39,019 nt of DNA from JAXGQD01 sp964574395 (GCA_964574395.1 CAZNNL010000016.1:1-39019); one strand, 5' to 3'; shown: positions 7,840 to 16,783, counted from the stretch's first letter. The notes: generated from the sequence alone by a model not told the origin. Translations and numbers: made by a program.

Positions 7840-9078
7840 ATGAAATATTTAACTGTTTTGGGAGATGGGATGTCCGACCTTCCTTTGCCAGAATTAAATG
7901 GCAAAACCCCACTAGAACGCGCACACAAACCTTACATGGATAAACTTGCCACCCTGGGCAAGCAAGGTCTGGTTCTTAATGTACCCGAAGGCATGAGTCC
8001 TGGCAGCGACGTGGCGAACATGTCAGCCATGGGTGTTAATCCTGTCCCGTACTATACTGGGCGCTCCCCTTTGGAAGCCGTGAGCATGGGCATCAAGCTC
8101 AACGACGGGGATATCGCCATTCGCACGAACTTCGTCACGCTCTCTGAAGAAACCAATCTCTCGGCTGCCACGATGCTTGATTATTCTGCCGGCGAAATTT
8201 CTTCCGCGGAAGCAGCAGAACTTGTCACTTTTCTAAATGAAAATTTAGACTGGGGTCCCCGCGTGCTCTATGCCGGTAAAAGTTACCGCCACTGCATGGT
8301 TTGGCCGAATGGTCCAACATCCTGCAAGCTCACGCCCCCTCATGATATATTTGGCAAAAACATCGCCGATTACCTACCCCAAGGCGATGGTTCCAAAGAG
8401 CTCTTAGACTTAATGCTAGCCTCACGCGAAGTTCTCGCCACGCACCCTGTCAACCTCGCGCGTAAGGCCGCCGGAAAAAATCCCGCCAGCATCATTTGGC
8501 CTTGGGGTCTAGGCATCCGTCCCGCATTCCCTAGTTTCCAAGAACGCTTTGGTCTACAAGGCACAGTCATCTCCGCAGTGGATCTCGTCCAAGGCATCGG
8601 TCTGGTGGCTGAAATGGAAATACTGCATATCGAAGGGGCAACAGGCACCTTAAGCAGTAATTTCAAAGGTAAAGCAGATGCCGCCATTGATGCCTTCAAG
8701 CGTGGACAAGATTATGTCTACTTGCATCTTGAGGCACCGGACGAATGTGGTCACCAGGGCGATATTGCTGGCAAAATCAAAGCCATAGAAATCGTTGACG
8801 AAAAAATCCTCGCACCTTTGCTTGAATATTTAGAAGCCGAGAAGGCTAAGAGTGGAGAAGATTATCGTGTTTTCGTTTTGCCAGACCATCCAACACCTTT
8901 AGCGTTACGCACCCATACTTCTGACCCAGTGCCTTATATCTTATACGACAGCGCAGTTGACGCAGCCTTGTCGGAAACACAAGAGACTACAGAGGCCTAC
9001 ACCGAAGCCAATGCCAAAGCGGCAAGGCCCGAAGTGGCGCTCGGGTATGCACTAGTGGCCGAGGTTTTGCGCGCGTAA
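7840..9078 (+). CDS. apgM: 2,3-bisphosphoglycerate-independent phosphoglycerate mutase, archaeal type
   Basis: An alkaline-phosphatase-superfamily enzyme interconverting 3- and 2-phosphoglycerate in glycolysis. The 412 residues match the ApgM subfamily rather than the ~510-residue GpmI. Visible metal and catalytic motifs are VLGDGMSDLP at the N terminus, the nucleophile serine in SPGSDVANM, HLEAPDECGHQGD and LPDHPTPLALRTHTSDPVPY near the C terminus. Some databases label this subfamily 'proposed homoserine kinase', and that role cannot be excluded without context. GGGAG precedes the ATG. Its last 27 bases overlap the 3' end of hflX tail to tail. Confidence 0.9.
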   Translation: MKYLTVLGDGMSDLPLPELNGKTPLERAHKPYMDKLATLGKQGLVLNVPEGMSPGSDVANMSAMGVNPVPYYTGRSPLEAVSMGIKLNDGDIAIRTNFVTLSEETNLSAATMLDYSAGEISSAEAAELVTFLNENLDWGPRVLYAGKSYRHCMVWPNGPTSCKLTPPHDIFGKNIADYLPQGDGSKELLDLMLASREVLATHPVNLARKAAGKNPASIIWPWGLGIRPAFPSFQERFGLQGTVISAVDLVQGIGLVAEMEILHIEGATGTLSSNFKGKADAAIDAFKRGQDYVYLHLEAPDECGHQGDIAGKIKAIEIVDEKILAPLLEYLEAEKAKSGEDYRVFVLPDHPTPLALRTHTSDPVPYILYDSAVDAALSETQETTEAYTEANAKAARPEVALGYALVAEVLRA

Positions 9079-10356
9079 GAATTTGTGCAAGTCCGCGGTA
9101 TGGTCAGCTGGAAGGGTGAATTTAAGTGTGACGCCATCGTCGGCTTGTGTTTTTGCCAAAATTCTGCCCTCGCGATGAATCTGCGCGACCAGCTTTGCTT
9201 CACGATGTGGAAAAAACACCTCGTAAATCGTATCAAGGCTTTCGTACCATTTTTCCAGGGCGGAAACGACATCGTCCAAGCCTTCGCCTGTTTTCAAAGA
9301 TAATGGCAAAACCTCAAGATACGCCGCGGCCTCCCTGCCCTTTACCCAAGCCGCCGCAGGGCTCCCATCGGGCAAGAGGTCAATCTTGTTAAGCAAATGC
9401 ATGGTTGGCAATTCTGCCGCACCCAAATCATCCAAAACCTTGTGCACCACGGCTTCTTTGTCACGCGCAGCCGGATCCGCTACGTCGGAGACATGTAGTA
9501 ACAAATCTGCTGATAGTACGACTTCCAAGGTTGATTTAAAGGCTTCCACCAAAGATGTAGGAAGACGCCTGATAAAACCAACCGTGTCAATCAGGACGAT
9601 TTCACCACCATTAGGTAAGCGAAGCCTGCGTGCAGCGGGATCAAGCGTGGCAAAAACCTGATCCATTTCCCACAAACCCGCATCACATAAGCGATTTAAC
9701 AAAGATGATTTTCCTGCATTGGTATAACCCACCACACAAACAACACGGGCACCATCCTGCGCACGGCGTTTCGAACTTGCTACCCGGCGTTTTTCTACAT
9801 TGGCCAACTGACTTTTCAGATTATCTATTCGTGTGCGAATATGGCGCCTGTCCGTTTCAAGTTGTGATTCACCCGGACCTCTGGTCCCAATCCCGCCGCC
9901 CAATCTGGAAAGCGTAGCTCCCATGCCGGTCAGTCTACTTAAGCGCAGTTGCAGTTGCGCCAATTCCACTTGTAATTTACCTTCGGCAGAAACGGCGCGT
10001 TTGGCAAAAATATCCAGAATCAACAAACTACGATCCAAAACTTTTAACCCAGTCAACTCACCTATATTACGCAGTTGACTGCCTTTCAACTCCGAATCAA
10101 TGACTAACAAATCGCAGTCATGTAGCTCGGCAAGCTCCTTGATTTCGGCTAGTTTACCCGAGCCCAAAAATGTCGCTGCTTCCGGAGTACTGCGCATTTG
10201 CATGACTTGCCTAACCGTTATGCCACCAGCTGCCTCAACAAGCTCCGCCAGTTCAGCCAAACTATCTTCCGCTTCTTCGGGACTGTCATAAACACCGCTG
10301 AGACCTGCTACAACGGCGCGTTCCTGGACAATTTCTTCTGTATGAAGGACAGCCAT
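9052..10356 (-). CDS. hflX: Ribosome-associated GTPase HflX
   Basis: A GTPase that binds the 50S subunit and splits stalled or hibernating ribosomes. I place the start at the ATG at 10356 (434 residues) because AAGGAGG stands 5 bases upstream; an earlier in-frame ATG at 10407 has none. The N-terminal HflX domain contains the glycine-rich RLGGGIGTRGPGESQLETD. The G domain has G1 GYTNAGKSSLL, G3 DTVGFIRRLP and G4 NKIDLL. The C-terminal ~80 residues form the usual small domain. An inverted pair of the 9-mer repeat lies in its leader at 10377-10401. It converges with apgM, overlapping it by 27 bases. Confidence 0.95.
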   Translation of the reverse strand: MAVLHTEEIVQERAVVAGLSGVYDSPEEAEDSLAELAELVEAAGGITVRQVMQMRSTPEAATFLGSGKLAEIKELAELHDCDLLVIDSELKGSQLRNIGELTGLKVLDRSLLILDIFAKRAVSAEGKLQVELAQLQLRLSRLTGMGATLSRLGGGIGTRGPGESQLETDRRHIRTRIDNLKSQLANVEKRRVASSKRRAQDGARVVCVVGYTNAGKSSLLNRLCDAGLWEMDQVFATLDPAARRLRLPNGGEIVLIDTVGFIRRLPTSLVEAFKSTLEVVLSADLLLHVSDVADPAARDKEAVVHKVLDDLGAAELPTMHLLNKIDLLPDGSPAAAWVKGREAAAYLEVLPLSLKTGEGLDDVVSALEKWYESLDTIYEVFFPHREAKLVAQIHREGRILAKTQADDGVTLKFTLPADHTADLHKFLRAQNLGH

Positions 10357-10376
10357 TGAAACCTCCTTATGCCTGT

Positions 10377-10401
10377 GTTTTGCCATTATTATTGGCAAAA
10401 C
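10377..10401. repeat. Inverted pair of the TTTTGCCA word upstream of hflX
   Basis: GTTTTGCCA (10377-10385) and TGGCAAAAC (10393-10401) form a perfect 9-bp-armed hairpin with a 7-base loop. It lies 21 bases upstream of the chosen hflX start, just before its AAGGAGG. There is no T run after it on either strand, so it is not a classical terminator. It is the only closely spaced inverted pair of this word in the window. Confidence 0.85.
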
Positions 10402-10472
10402 CGACAAGTTGCCACGAACTAACTTTCTGCTATGTAAAAAGTTGTTATAAGCTAACTAAAACTGCTCATCTA

Positions 10473-10481
10473 TGTTATTAT
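10473..10481 (+). promoter_or_regulatory. Extended -10 promoter of the DtxR-type gene
   Basis: TGTTATTAT is a TGn-extended -10 box with TATTAT at 10476-10481. No good -35 box is 17 bases upstream, as is common for extended -10 promoters. The start codon follows 36 bases later. Confidence 0.45.
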
Positions 10482-10517
10482 AGTGCCACAGTAGCTTTCA
10501 TAAAGGTAGGTTGACGT

Positions 10518-10964
10518 ATGAAATTACAAGAATCTGGCGAAAATTATTTAGAGAATATTTTGATTCTTAAGAATCGTTTGGGACGTGTGCGCTCGGTCGA
10601 CTTGGCTACAGAGATGAATTTTTCGAAGCCTAGTATTAGCAGAGCCGTCCATCTTTTGGAAGATGAAAAGCTTCTTGTCATCCAAAACGACGGCACAATT
10701 GAACTAACCGAATTAGGGCAAGAGCTTGCCGAAAAGATATATGAACGCCATTTATTTTTAACACAGTTCCTCATGGCTATAGGTGTAGACGAAAAGATTG
10801 CAGCCGAAGACGCTTGTCGCATGGAGCATGCGATGTCAGAGGAGTCTTTTGCCAAACTTAAATTGCACATGAACGATTGCGAACCGGGCTATTGTCCGCA
10901 GACTTCACAAGATGAAATTTTCGAATCAACCAAACGTGTCTTAGGGCATAAAGAAGCAATTTAG
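10518..10964 (+). CDS. DtxR/MntR-family metalloregulator, probably iron-responsive
   Basis: 148 residues: an N-terminal winged helix (about 1-65, recognition helix in FSKPSISRAVHLLEDE) and a metal-binding dimerisation domain (to about 135), without the C-terminal SH3-like domain of DtxR. Aligned by eye to B. subtilis MntR, the ligands Asp8/Glu11/His77/Glu99/Glu102/His103 become Asn9/Glu12/His78/Cys100/Glu103/His104. The C-x-x-E-H triad is that of iron-sensing DtxR and IdeR, so iron is more likely than manganese. Ferritin lies 0.7 kb downstream, in keeping with this. AAGGTAGG precedes the ATG. It is convergent with the next gene, 5 bases apart. Confidence 0.88.
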   Translation: MKLQESGENYLENILILKNRLGRVRSVDLATEMNFSKPSISRAVHLLEDEKLLVIQNDGTIELTELGQELAEKIYERHLFLTQFLMAIGVDEKIAAEDACRMEHAMSEESFAKLKLHMNDCEPGYCPQTSQDEIFESTKRVLGHKEAI

Positions 10965-10969
10965 TGTTT

Positions 10970-11428
10970 TCAGGATTCAATGGGTTCAGCGCTAGCTTCT
11001 GCCACGCCTTGGGCACGCAGTGCGTCAAAGCACCCTTGTAAATATTCGGTATCACAGAAAACTTCCAGCGAAGCAACTTTACCCCAAGCAATCGTTATGA
11101 CGTGTACGCCGCGGTTTGAATAGGCTTTTCCCGCGCGATCGCTCAGCGTATCTGCCCATTCCAGCATGGCAACCGTGTGCCAAGGCCAACCACTCACGGC
11201 GATTTTTTCGATCTGAAAAGCTAAATCCGGCATGAGTCGCGCCAAGCGTTCATACCAAGCCAAGATTGCATCTTTTGTCCTTCTCTGTCCTGCAAGAGGA
11301 TGCCCTTCACCCGAAAACCAGTGGCTTACAGCCGTTTCTCTAAATTGTTTGGTAACCACTTCATAGTTCCCGCGATTCAGTGCCGCAAAAGAGTTCTTTA
11401 AGTTTCGTTTTACAATAAAGTGATACAT
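10970..11428 (-). CDS. NTF2-like / SnoaL-like domain protein
   Basis: 152 residues with the cone-shaped alpha+beta fold pattern of the NTF2/SnoaL superfamily: an N-terminal helix (NSFAALNRGNYEVVTKQF), then VSHWFSGEGHPLAG, a helix (KDAILAWYERLARLMP) and long strands including the conserved end ASLEVFCDTEYLQGCF. Members can be isomerases, hydrolases or binding proteins, and the residues seen do not decide. GAGAG stands 6 bases before the ATG. It sits between the DtxR-type gene and ferritin on the opposite strand, so a link with iron is only positional. Confidence 0.7.
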   Translation of the reverse strand: MYHFIVKRNLKNSFAALNRGNYEVVTKQFRETAVSHWFSGEGHPLAGQRRTKDAILAWYERLARLMPDLAFQIEKIAVSGWPWHTVAMLEWADTLSDRAGKAYSNRGVHVITIAWGKVASLEVFCDTEYLQGCFDALRAQGVAEASAEPIES

Positions 11429-11637
11429 ATTTAGCTCTCTACTTTCTTGCGTTGTTAAACTTATTCTAACTGACTTTCATGTCTAAGTTACCCCCTGGAA
11501 CGGCTTTTCTTCAGCATTTTAGTTAAATATAAACGAAGGCTCAAAGATTTATCAAAAATTAACAATTGCGCTATCCTTTTACGGGTAATTCGCATAAAAT
11601 GGAGTAGAAGCCTATCCAATTAAGTGGGGGTAAGAGT

Positions 11638-12159
11638 ATGTTAAGTAAAACAATCTTAGATTTAATGAATCACCAAATCAATCGTGAATATTTCTCGTCT
11701 TATTTGTATCGCGCCATCGCCAATTATTTCGAATATGAAGGTTTAGCTGGATTCGCCCATTGGTTCAATGTTCAAGCAGCTGAGGAGAAAGATCACGCGA
11801 TGCTGATGACACAATATGTACTAGATAATGAGGGACGTGTGACATTTTCGGCCCTCGAAGCTCCAGATGAAGATTTCAAAGATTTCCGTGATGCATTACA
11901 AATCACTTTAGAACATGAGCAATTGGTCACTTCCCTGATTCACAAAATCTATGCACAAGCATTAAAAGAAGAAGATTTCCGCACGGCTAAATTCATCGAC
12001 TTTTTTATCGAAGAACAAGGCGAAGAAGAAAAGAACGCAAGCGATAACATAAAGCAATATGATTTGTTTGGCAAAAGCGAAGACGGCCTCTTTAATCTAG
12101 ACGCCCAATTCGGTGCCAGGATTTACACGCAAGTTCCTGGACTAAGAACACTTGTTTAA
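11638..12159 (+). CDS. ftnA: Non-haem ferritin
   Basis: An iron-storage protein forming 24-subunit shells; it oxidises Fe(II) and mineralises it. The 173 residues form a complete four-helix bundle. Ferroxidase ligands match E. coli FtnA numbering by position: Glu17, Glu50, His53, Glu94, Gln127 and Glu130. There are no haem-binding Met features, so it is not a bacterioferritin. A GGGGG site precedes the ATG. The nearby DtxR-type gene could regulate it, but I saw no clear operator upstream (11429-11637 holds only AT-rich leader). Confidence 0.95.
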   Translation: MLSKTILDLMNHQINREYFSSYLYRAIANYFEYEGLAGFAHWFNVQAAEEKDHAMLMTQYVLDNEGRVTFSALEAPDEDFKDFRDALQITLEHEQLVTSLIHKIYAQALKEEDFRTAKFIDFFIEEQGEEEKNASDNIKQYDLFGKSEDGLFNLDAQFGARIYTQVPGLRTLV

Positions 12160-12203
12160 TAATTGATATAAGCTAAGTCAATAATTATACGGAGGAAAAA
12201 CAC

Positions 12204-13445
12204 ATGGGATTAATCAAAGCAGCAACAAGTGCAATAGGTGGTACATTTGCTGAACAGTGGCAAGAAGCCATTGAAGCAGACAACATGGGACAGACCACAG
12301 TATGCACGGGTGGAGTACGCGTTCGTTATGATGATAAGCGTAATCAAAATATCCAAGGCACGGCCGATGTCATCAGCAACGGATCAATTATCCACGTGAA
12401 CCCGATGCAGTTCATGCTTTTGACAGACGGTGGAAGAATCGTTGACTACACTGCAGATGAAGGTTATTACCGTGTAGACAATAGCTCGCAACCCTCTCTC
12501 TTCAACGGACAATTTGGAGATGTCTTAAAGGATGCTTGGGAGCGTTTCAAATTTGGTGGAGGCACACCTCAAAAACAAAAAGTTTACTTCATCAACCTTC
12601 AAGAAATTAAAGGCATCAAGTTTGGCACTGCCAATGCCGTTAACTACTTCGATAACTTCTACAACGCCGAACTATTTCTACGCGCCTTCGGTAACTACTC
12701 CATCGAGATTACCAATCCCCTCTTGTTCTTCAAACAAGCATTGCCACGTAATCAAGAACGTGTCGACATCAATGACATCAATGAACAGTACTTGTCTGAG
12801 TTCGTTGGAGCTTTACAAGCGTCCATGAACCAAATGTCAGTCGATGGAATACGCATTTCTCAAGTTGCTTCGCGCTCTGTTGAACTCAGCAAATACATGT
12901 CTGACGTGCTTGACGAAAGTTGGAACAATGACCGTGGTTTCCAAGTCAAGGCCGTTGGTATTCAGAGCATTTCTTATGATGACGAATCCAAGAACATCAT
13001 TAACATTCGCAATCAAGGCGCGATGCTTCAAGACGCAACAATTCGTGAGGGTTACGTGCAAGGTTCTATCGCTCGTGGTGTGGAATCCGCGGGTGCTAAC
13101 CCCGCCGGTGCCGGCGCCGCTATGATGGGCGTAGGTCTTGGTATGGGTGCAGGTGGTGGCTTTATGGGTCAAGCATCCACCACGAACTTCCAGCAAATGC
13201 AGATGCAACAACAACAGGCAGCGCAGCAACAAGCAGCCCAAGGCGGCGGCGCAGCACAGACACCTGCTACAGGTGACCAGTTCTTCTGCTCTAACTGTGG
13301 ACATAAAAATGCTGGCGGAAAATTCTGTGTAGAATGTGGAACAGCGAGACCTGCACCTGCTGCCGCAGCGAAATGTGGCAATTGTGGGTTTGAACCACAG
13401 GGCCCGACACCTAAGTTCTGTCCTGAATGCGGCACCGCATTTTAA
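12204..13445 (+). CDS. ydjI: SPFH-domain protein with two C-terminal zinc ribbons, YdjI-like
   Basis: 413 residues. An SPFH-like membrane-associated domain (about 1-300, including MGLIKAATSAIGGTFAEQW and the DVISNGSIIHVNPMQ segment) matches the YdjI / 'virion core protein' family. A Gly/Ala- and Gln-rich linker (about 295-350) leads to two zinc ribbons, CSNCGHKNAGGKFCVECG (about 361-378) and CGNCGFEP...CPECG (about 393-411). GGAGG precedes the ATG. In B. subtilis ydjF-G-H-I encodes a PspA homologue plus G, H and I counterparts; here I is followed by G and H. The likely role is membrane-stress response with its neighbours; no PspA gene is in the window. Confidence 0.85.
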   Translation: MGLIKAATSAIGGTFAEQWQEAIEADNMGQTTVCTGGVRVRYDDKRNQNIQGTADVISNGSIIHVNPMQFMLLTDGGRIVDYTADEGYYRVDNSSQPSLFNGQFGDVLKDAWERFKFGGGTPQKQKVYFINLQEIKGIKFGTANAVNYFDNFYNAELFLRAFGNYSIEITNPLLFFKQALPRNQERVDINDINEQYLSEFVGALQASMNQMSVDGIRISQVASRSVELSKYMSDVLDESWNNDRGFQVKAVGIQSISYDDESKNIINIRNQGAMLQDATIREGYVQGSIARGVESAGANPAGAGAAMMGVGLGMGAGGGFMGQASTTNFQQMQMQQQQAAQQQAAQGGGAAQTPATGDQFFCSNCGHKNAGGKFCVECGTARPAPAAAAKCGNCGFEPQGPTPKFCPECGTAF

Positions 13446-13498
13446 ATACGGAACTGCTTTCTAGTATTGCTAGGTACTTAATTTAGAAGACAAAGAAA

Positions 13499-13543
13499 CA
13501 TCCCTGCTCGCGGTGCTTGCACTCATACACGTGAGTGGGGATG
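13499..13543 (+). promoter_or_regulatory. Structured leader of the ydjG-like gene
   Basis: A nested hairpin just before the ribosome-binding site: outer arms CATCCC (13499-13504) and GGGATG (13538-13543), inner arms ACTCA and TGAGT (13521-13535). It has no T run, so it may tune translation or mRNA stability between the two coding regions rather than terminate transcription. Function is inferred only from position. Confidence 0.4.
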
Positions 13544-13564
13544 CTCAATTTTAAGGAGATTGCC

Positions 13565-14656
13565 ATGGCTAGTAGTTATAAATGCCCTGCCTGCGGCGCA
13601 CCCATTGCGTTCAGTCCTGATAAGCAAGAATTCGCTTGCGAGTATTGTTTAAGTACTTATACAGAACAAGAGATTATTGATTATTTTGCTGAGCAAGATG
13701 CCAAAGCCGAGCAACAAGCAGAGTCAAATAAAGTAATTGAAGAAAAGAGGCAAGCAGCGGCTGCTGGGACGGCTGCAGAAGAACACTTCAATGGTTATCA
13801 CTGTGATAGCTGTGGCGCAACTGTGGTGACTGATGAATCTACGACCGCGACTTTTTGCTACTACTGCCACAATCCGGTCATCATAAGTGAGCGTTTGGCA
13901 GGAGAGTTTAGGCCCGATCAGCTTATTCCTTTTGCCATCTCTAAAGAACAAGCGACAGCGGCCTTCCTCAAGTGGGTGGGTAGCAAACGTTATGTGCCTA
14001 AAGATTTCACCAAAGCCTCCCATTTAGAAAAAATGACAGGGATATATATCCCCTATTGGTTCGCAGATGCAGATAGCAATTTTAATTATCTTGGCGAGAG
14101 CACTTCAGTTCGTTCGTGGACCAGTGGCAATAGACGTTACACGGAAACCAAAGAATATCAGCATATTAGAAAAGGCAGTATGTTCTTGGACGATACTTCT
14201 GTTTCGGCCTATTCTAAGGTTGATCCAGATTTGTTGAATACAATTTCGCAGTATCCCTTAGATCAGATGAGACCATTTGCGATGCCCTATCTTTCTGGTT
14301 TTTTTGCCGATCAATATGACAAAAATGCTGAAGAAAGCAAGCCAGCCATTGCCGAGCAAGCCTATAATTACACTTTGGAGAAAATCCAAGAATCCTTCCA
14401 TGGTATTTCAGGGGCAGTTACGACAAAGGGAGAAAACGTCAATATAAACTTGCACGACCCCTTGTATACGCTCCTCCCAACCTGGATGCTAACGTATAAC
14501 TTTATGGGAAAAATCTACACCTTCGCCATGAACGGACAAACCGCTCAAATCGTTGGTGAGCTGCCAGTACACAGAACGAGCATCTTACGTGATGCTCTTA
14601 TCATCAGTTTTGTTGTTCTGGTTCTATTGTTGCTCGGAGGTTTTTTCATATGGTAA
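13565..14656 (+). CDS. ydjG: Zinc-ribbon membrane protein, YdjG-like
   Basis: 363 residues from an ATG preceded by AAGGAG; an in-frame ATG 30 bases upstream lacks such a site and lies in the leader hairpin. Two N-terminal treble-cysteine zinc ribbons (CPAC...CEYC at about 7-29 and CDSC...CYYC at about 80-104) frame a charged Glu/Ala helix. A central domain (about 115-335) ends with one membrane helix (LIISFVVLVLLLLGGFFIW). It matches the TFIIB-type zinc-ribbon family that includes B. subtilis YdjG. The stop codon overlaps the next start by 7 bases, so translation with ydjH is coupled. Confidence 0.85.
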   Translation: MASSYKCPACGAPIAFSPDKQEFACEYCLSTYTEQEIIDYFAEQDAKAEQQAESNKVIEEKRQAAAAGTAAEEHFNGYHCDSCGATVVTDESTTATFCYYCHNPVIISERLAGEFRPDQLIPFAISKEQATAAFLKWVGSKRYVPKDFTKASHLEKMTGIYIPYWFADADSNFNYLGESTSVRSWTSGNRRYTETKEYQHIRKGSMFLDDTSVSAYSKVDPDLLNTISQYPLDQMRPFAMPYLSGFFADQYDKNAEESKPAIAEQAYNYTLEKIQESFHGISGAVTTKGENVNINLHDPLYTLLPTWMLTYNFMGKIYTFAMNGQTAQIVGELPVHRTSILRDALIISFVVLVLLLLGGFFIW

Positions 14657-16617
14657 GTAATCGTAAACACACAATCTCCGGCCGCTCCCTGGCTACTTTT
14701 TCAATAATTCTATGCCTACTATTCAGTGCATTTATCGGACCTTTTGGGAAAGTATATGCAACTGAGCAAATGGAAACGCTCACGCCCTCTAAACAGCCCT
14801 CTGTGATTGACTTGACCAATGAGTTCCCGGCAGAAGAATTGTTTTTAGCACAAACACTCGCTTCTCTAATTGGAACGAAATACGATCATGACGTTGTCTT
14901 AATCATTTCCAACTTTGGAGGCGATCAGGCACAGCTAGATGCCGAGCTAGAAAAAGTGATTTACTCTGGCACCTATGGCTCCGGCCCCGTCAATGCAACC
15001 ACTGTCCTTATCCTGGACAACTTTAACTATTTGAAAGCACAAACGGTTGGCAACTTTACTCCAAACGATGTTAGTAATCCCAATTATCCTCCAAGCACTG
15101 ACGAAATCATCGCAATTATTGATGATATCAACGCTAATTATAATTATTTGCAAGGCAGAGAAATTGTCAGACAATCCCTCTATAGTCTGGATTATATTTT
15201 GGCCAAACGAACCGGTTCCTCCATCTACCCTAACCCACTTATCCCTGCTGAGGCACTCGCCCAGCAAAATGAAACCTTAGCTTTAATTAAAGCAGCCCAA
15301 ATCACTGTGCCAAGCATTGACTTCACTACCATTGACATAAGCAAGGCCCTCGAGACCACAGTTGCTGCCCCTACAGAACCTTTACCTAGCGGAAATAACA
15401 CGAGCGCTTTCATTGCCGAAACAATCAGCGGCGGACCTGCCTTTCTAGATCCGGATAATCTTTTACCACCGGACGTCCAAGAAGCCTTGTCTTTTAGAGC
15501 TATGGAAGTTGGGCATGATTTTGACTTTGATCTCGTGCTCGCTTTACTTGCAACAAATACTGGACAAAGCTCAAAAACCAACGCTGAAAATCTCTATAGC
15601 AATGGAAATTATGGCCCAGATGGTGTTCTGGCCCTTATTGACATCGTCAACAAATCAATTTGGATAACAACTAACGGAAGAATGGTCGAGGCCCTGCCTA
15701 GCAGTTCCCTTGCAGATATTGCCACGACTGTTGCTGATCTAAACGACATCGACAATGGCGAGTACGAAGGCGCTATGACAACGCTACTTTCCAGTTTGAA
15801 GGAAAAACTAAGAGCGGGCCCTCCGCTAACTACAACAAGCGAGGCTCCTACACCTAGCCCATTGCCACGCGATCTCCTGCCGAAGCGTAACAACACCAGT
15901 GCCAATATTCTCAACACACCTACGGGTGGTCCAGCTCTACTTGATTACGAAAACATCTTAAGTGCTGGCCAACAGGAAGCACTATCTGCCAAAGCAATAG
16001 AGGTGGGGAAAAAATATGGTGTTGATGTCGTCCTGGTTATCATGACCACAAAAACAGGGCAAAGCGCCATGGCCAACGCAGATGACTTATTCGATTACGG
16101 TAACTACGGACCTGACGGCGTGCTTGGTCTAATCGACATCGCTAACAGAACAGTCTGGATTTCTACAACTGGTAAAGCGATAGAGATGATTCCCAACGCC
16201 AAACTGGACAAGATGGCACAAAGAGTCGTCGATAAGAACAGCCTCGCCAAGGAAGAATATGCCGGCGCCATGAACACACTTATGGCTGAAATTGAAGACA
16301 AATTAGCTGACACGAGACCAAGATTGAAGGCTATCGATCTTGCAATAGCCTTTGGCGTTGCTCTTGTAGTTTTCCTAATTTTCTTCGGAATCACAAACTC
16401 TGTCTACCGTCAGCCCAAAGGCGCCAAACGAAAAATTGATATGGGAACTCAAGCAATCGCTAATTACGATGACATTCAAGACATTCTCGTTGACACGCGC
16501 GTTACTTCTTCCGTTATAAGTTCATCCTCCGGTGGTGGTGGCGGCGGTGGAGGCGGTGGCGGCTCTCACACAGGATCAAGCGGTGTATCACATGGCGGTG
16601 GAGGCGCATCTTGGTGA
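14650..16617 (+). CDS. ydjH: Secreted membrane-anchored protein with three TPM domains, YdjH-like
   Basis: 655 residues. An N-terminal signal peptide (about 1-38, ending FGKVYA) is followed by three TPM-type repeats: about 51-190, 264-390 and 430-553. Repeats 2 and 3 are closely similar to each other (GPAFLDPDNLL / GPALLDYENIL; GNYGPDGVL in both); repeat 1 is diverged. Short Thr/Pro-rich linkers join them. A membrane helix (about 562-582) and a cytoplasmic tail with a long glycine run (about 626-655, ending GGGGASW) complete it, as in other TPM proteins. CGGAGG precedes the ATG. B. subtilis YdjH has one TPM domain, so this is an expanded form. Confidence 0.82.
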   Translation: MVSNRKHTISGRSLATFSIILCLLFSAFIGPFGKVYATEQMETLTPSKQPSVIDLTNEFPAEELFLAQTLASLIGTKYDHDVVLIISNFGGDQAQLDAELEKVIYSGTYGSGPVNATTVLILDNFNYLKAQTVGNFTPNDVSNPNYPPSTDEIIAIIDDINANYNYLQGREIVRQSLYSLDYILAKRTGSSIYPNPLIPAEALAQQNETLALIKAAQITVPSIDFTTIDISKALETTVAAPTEPLPSGNNTSAFIAETISGGPAFLDPDNLLPPDVQEALSFRAMEVGHDFDFDLVLALLATNTGQSSKTNAENLYSNGNYGPDGVLALIDIVNKSIWITTNGRMVEALPSSSLADIATTVADLNDIDNGEYEGAMTTLLSSLKEKLRAGPPLTTTSEAPTPSPLPRDLLPKRNNTSANILNTPTGGPALLDYENILSAGQQEALSAKAIEVGKKYGVDVVLVIMTTKTGQSAMANADDLFDYGNYGPDGVLGLIDIANRTVWISTTGKAIEMIPNAKLDKMAQRVVDKNSLAKEEYAGAMNTLMAEIEDKLADTRPRLKAIDLAIAFGVALVVFLIFFGITNSVYRQPKGAKRKIDMGTQAIANYDDIQDILVDTRVTSSVISSSSGGGGGGGGGGGSHTGSSGVSHGGGGASW

Positions 16618-16724
16618 GCACTTGAGTGTAAACTTGAGCCCTAAAACACTTGATTATATTAGCAGCGAACAGTGAATGGTGAACAAATTGCTAGTTACGG
16701 CTAGAAGATAGGGGCGTTTTCGTC

Positions 16725-16730
16725 TATAAT
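16725..16730 (+). promoter_or_regulatory. -10 box of the class A PBP gene
   Basis: A perfect TATAAT stands 53 bases ahead of the PBP start codon. The -35 position (16702-16707, TAGAAG) is weak. Confidence 0.5.
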
Positions 16731-16783
16731 ATTCGCACGCAGAAGGGCTTTAATAGCTTGAAGTCCATATAAGGAAAACAATC

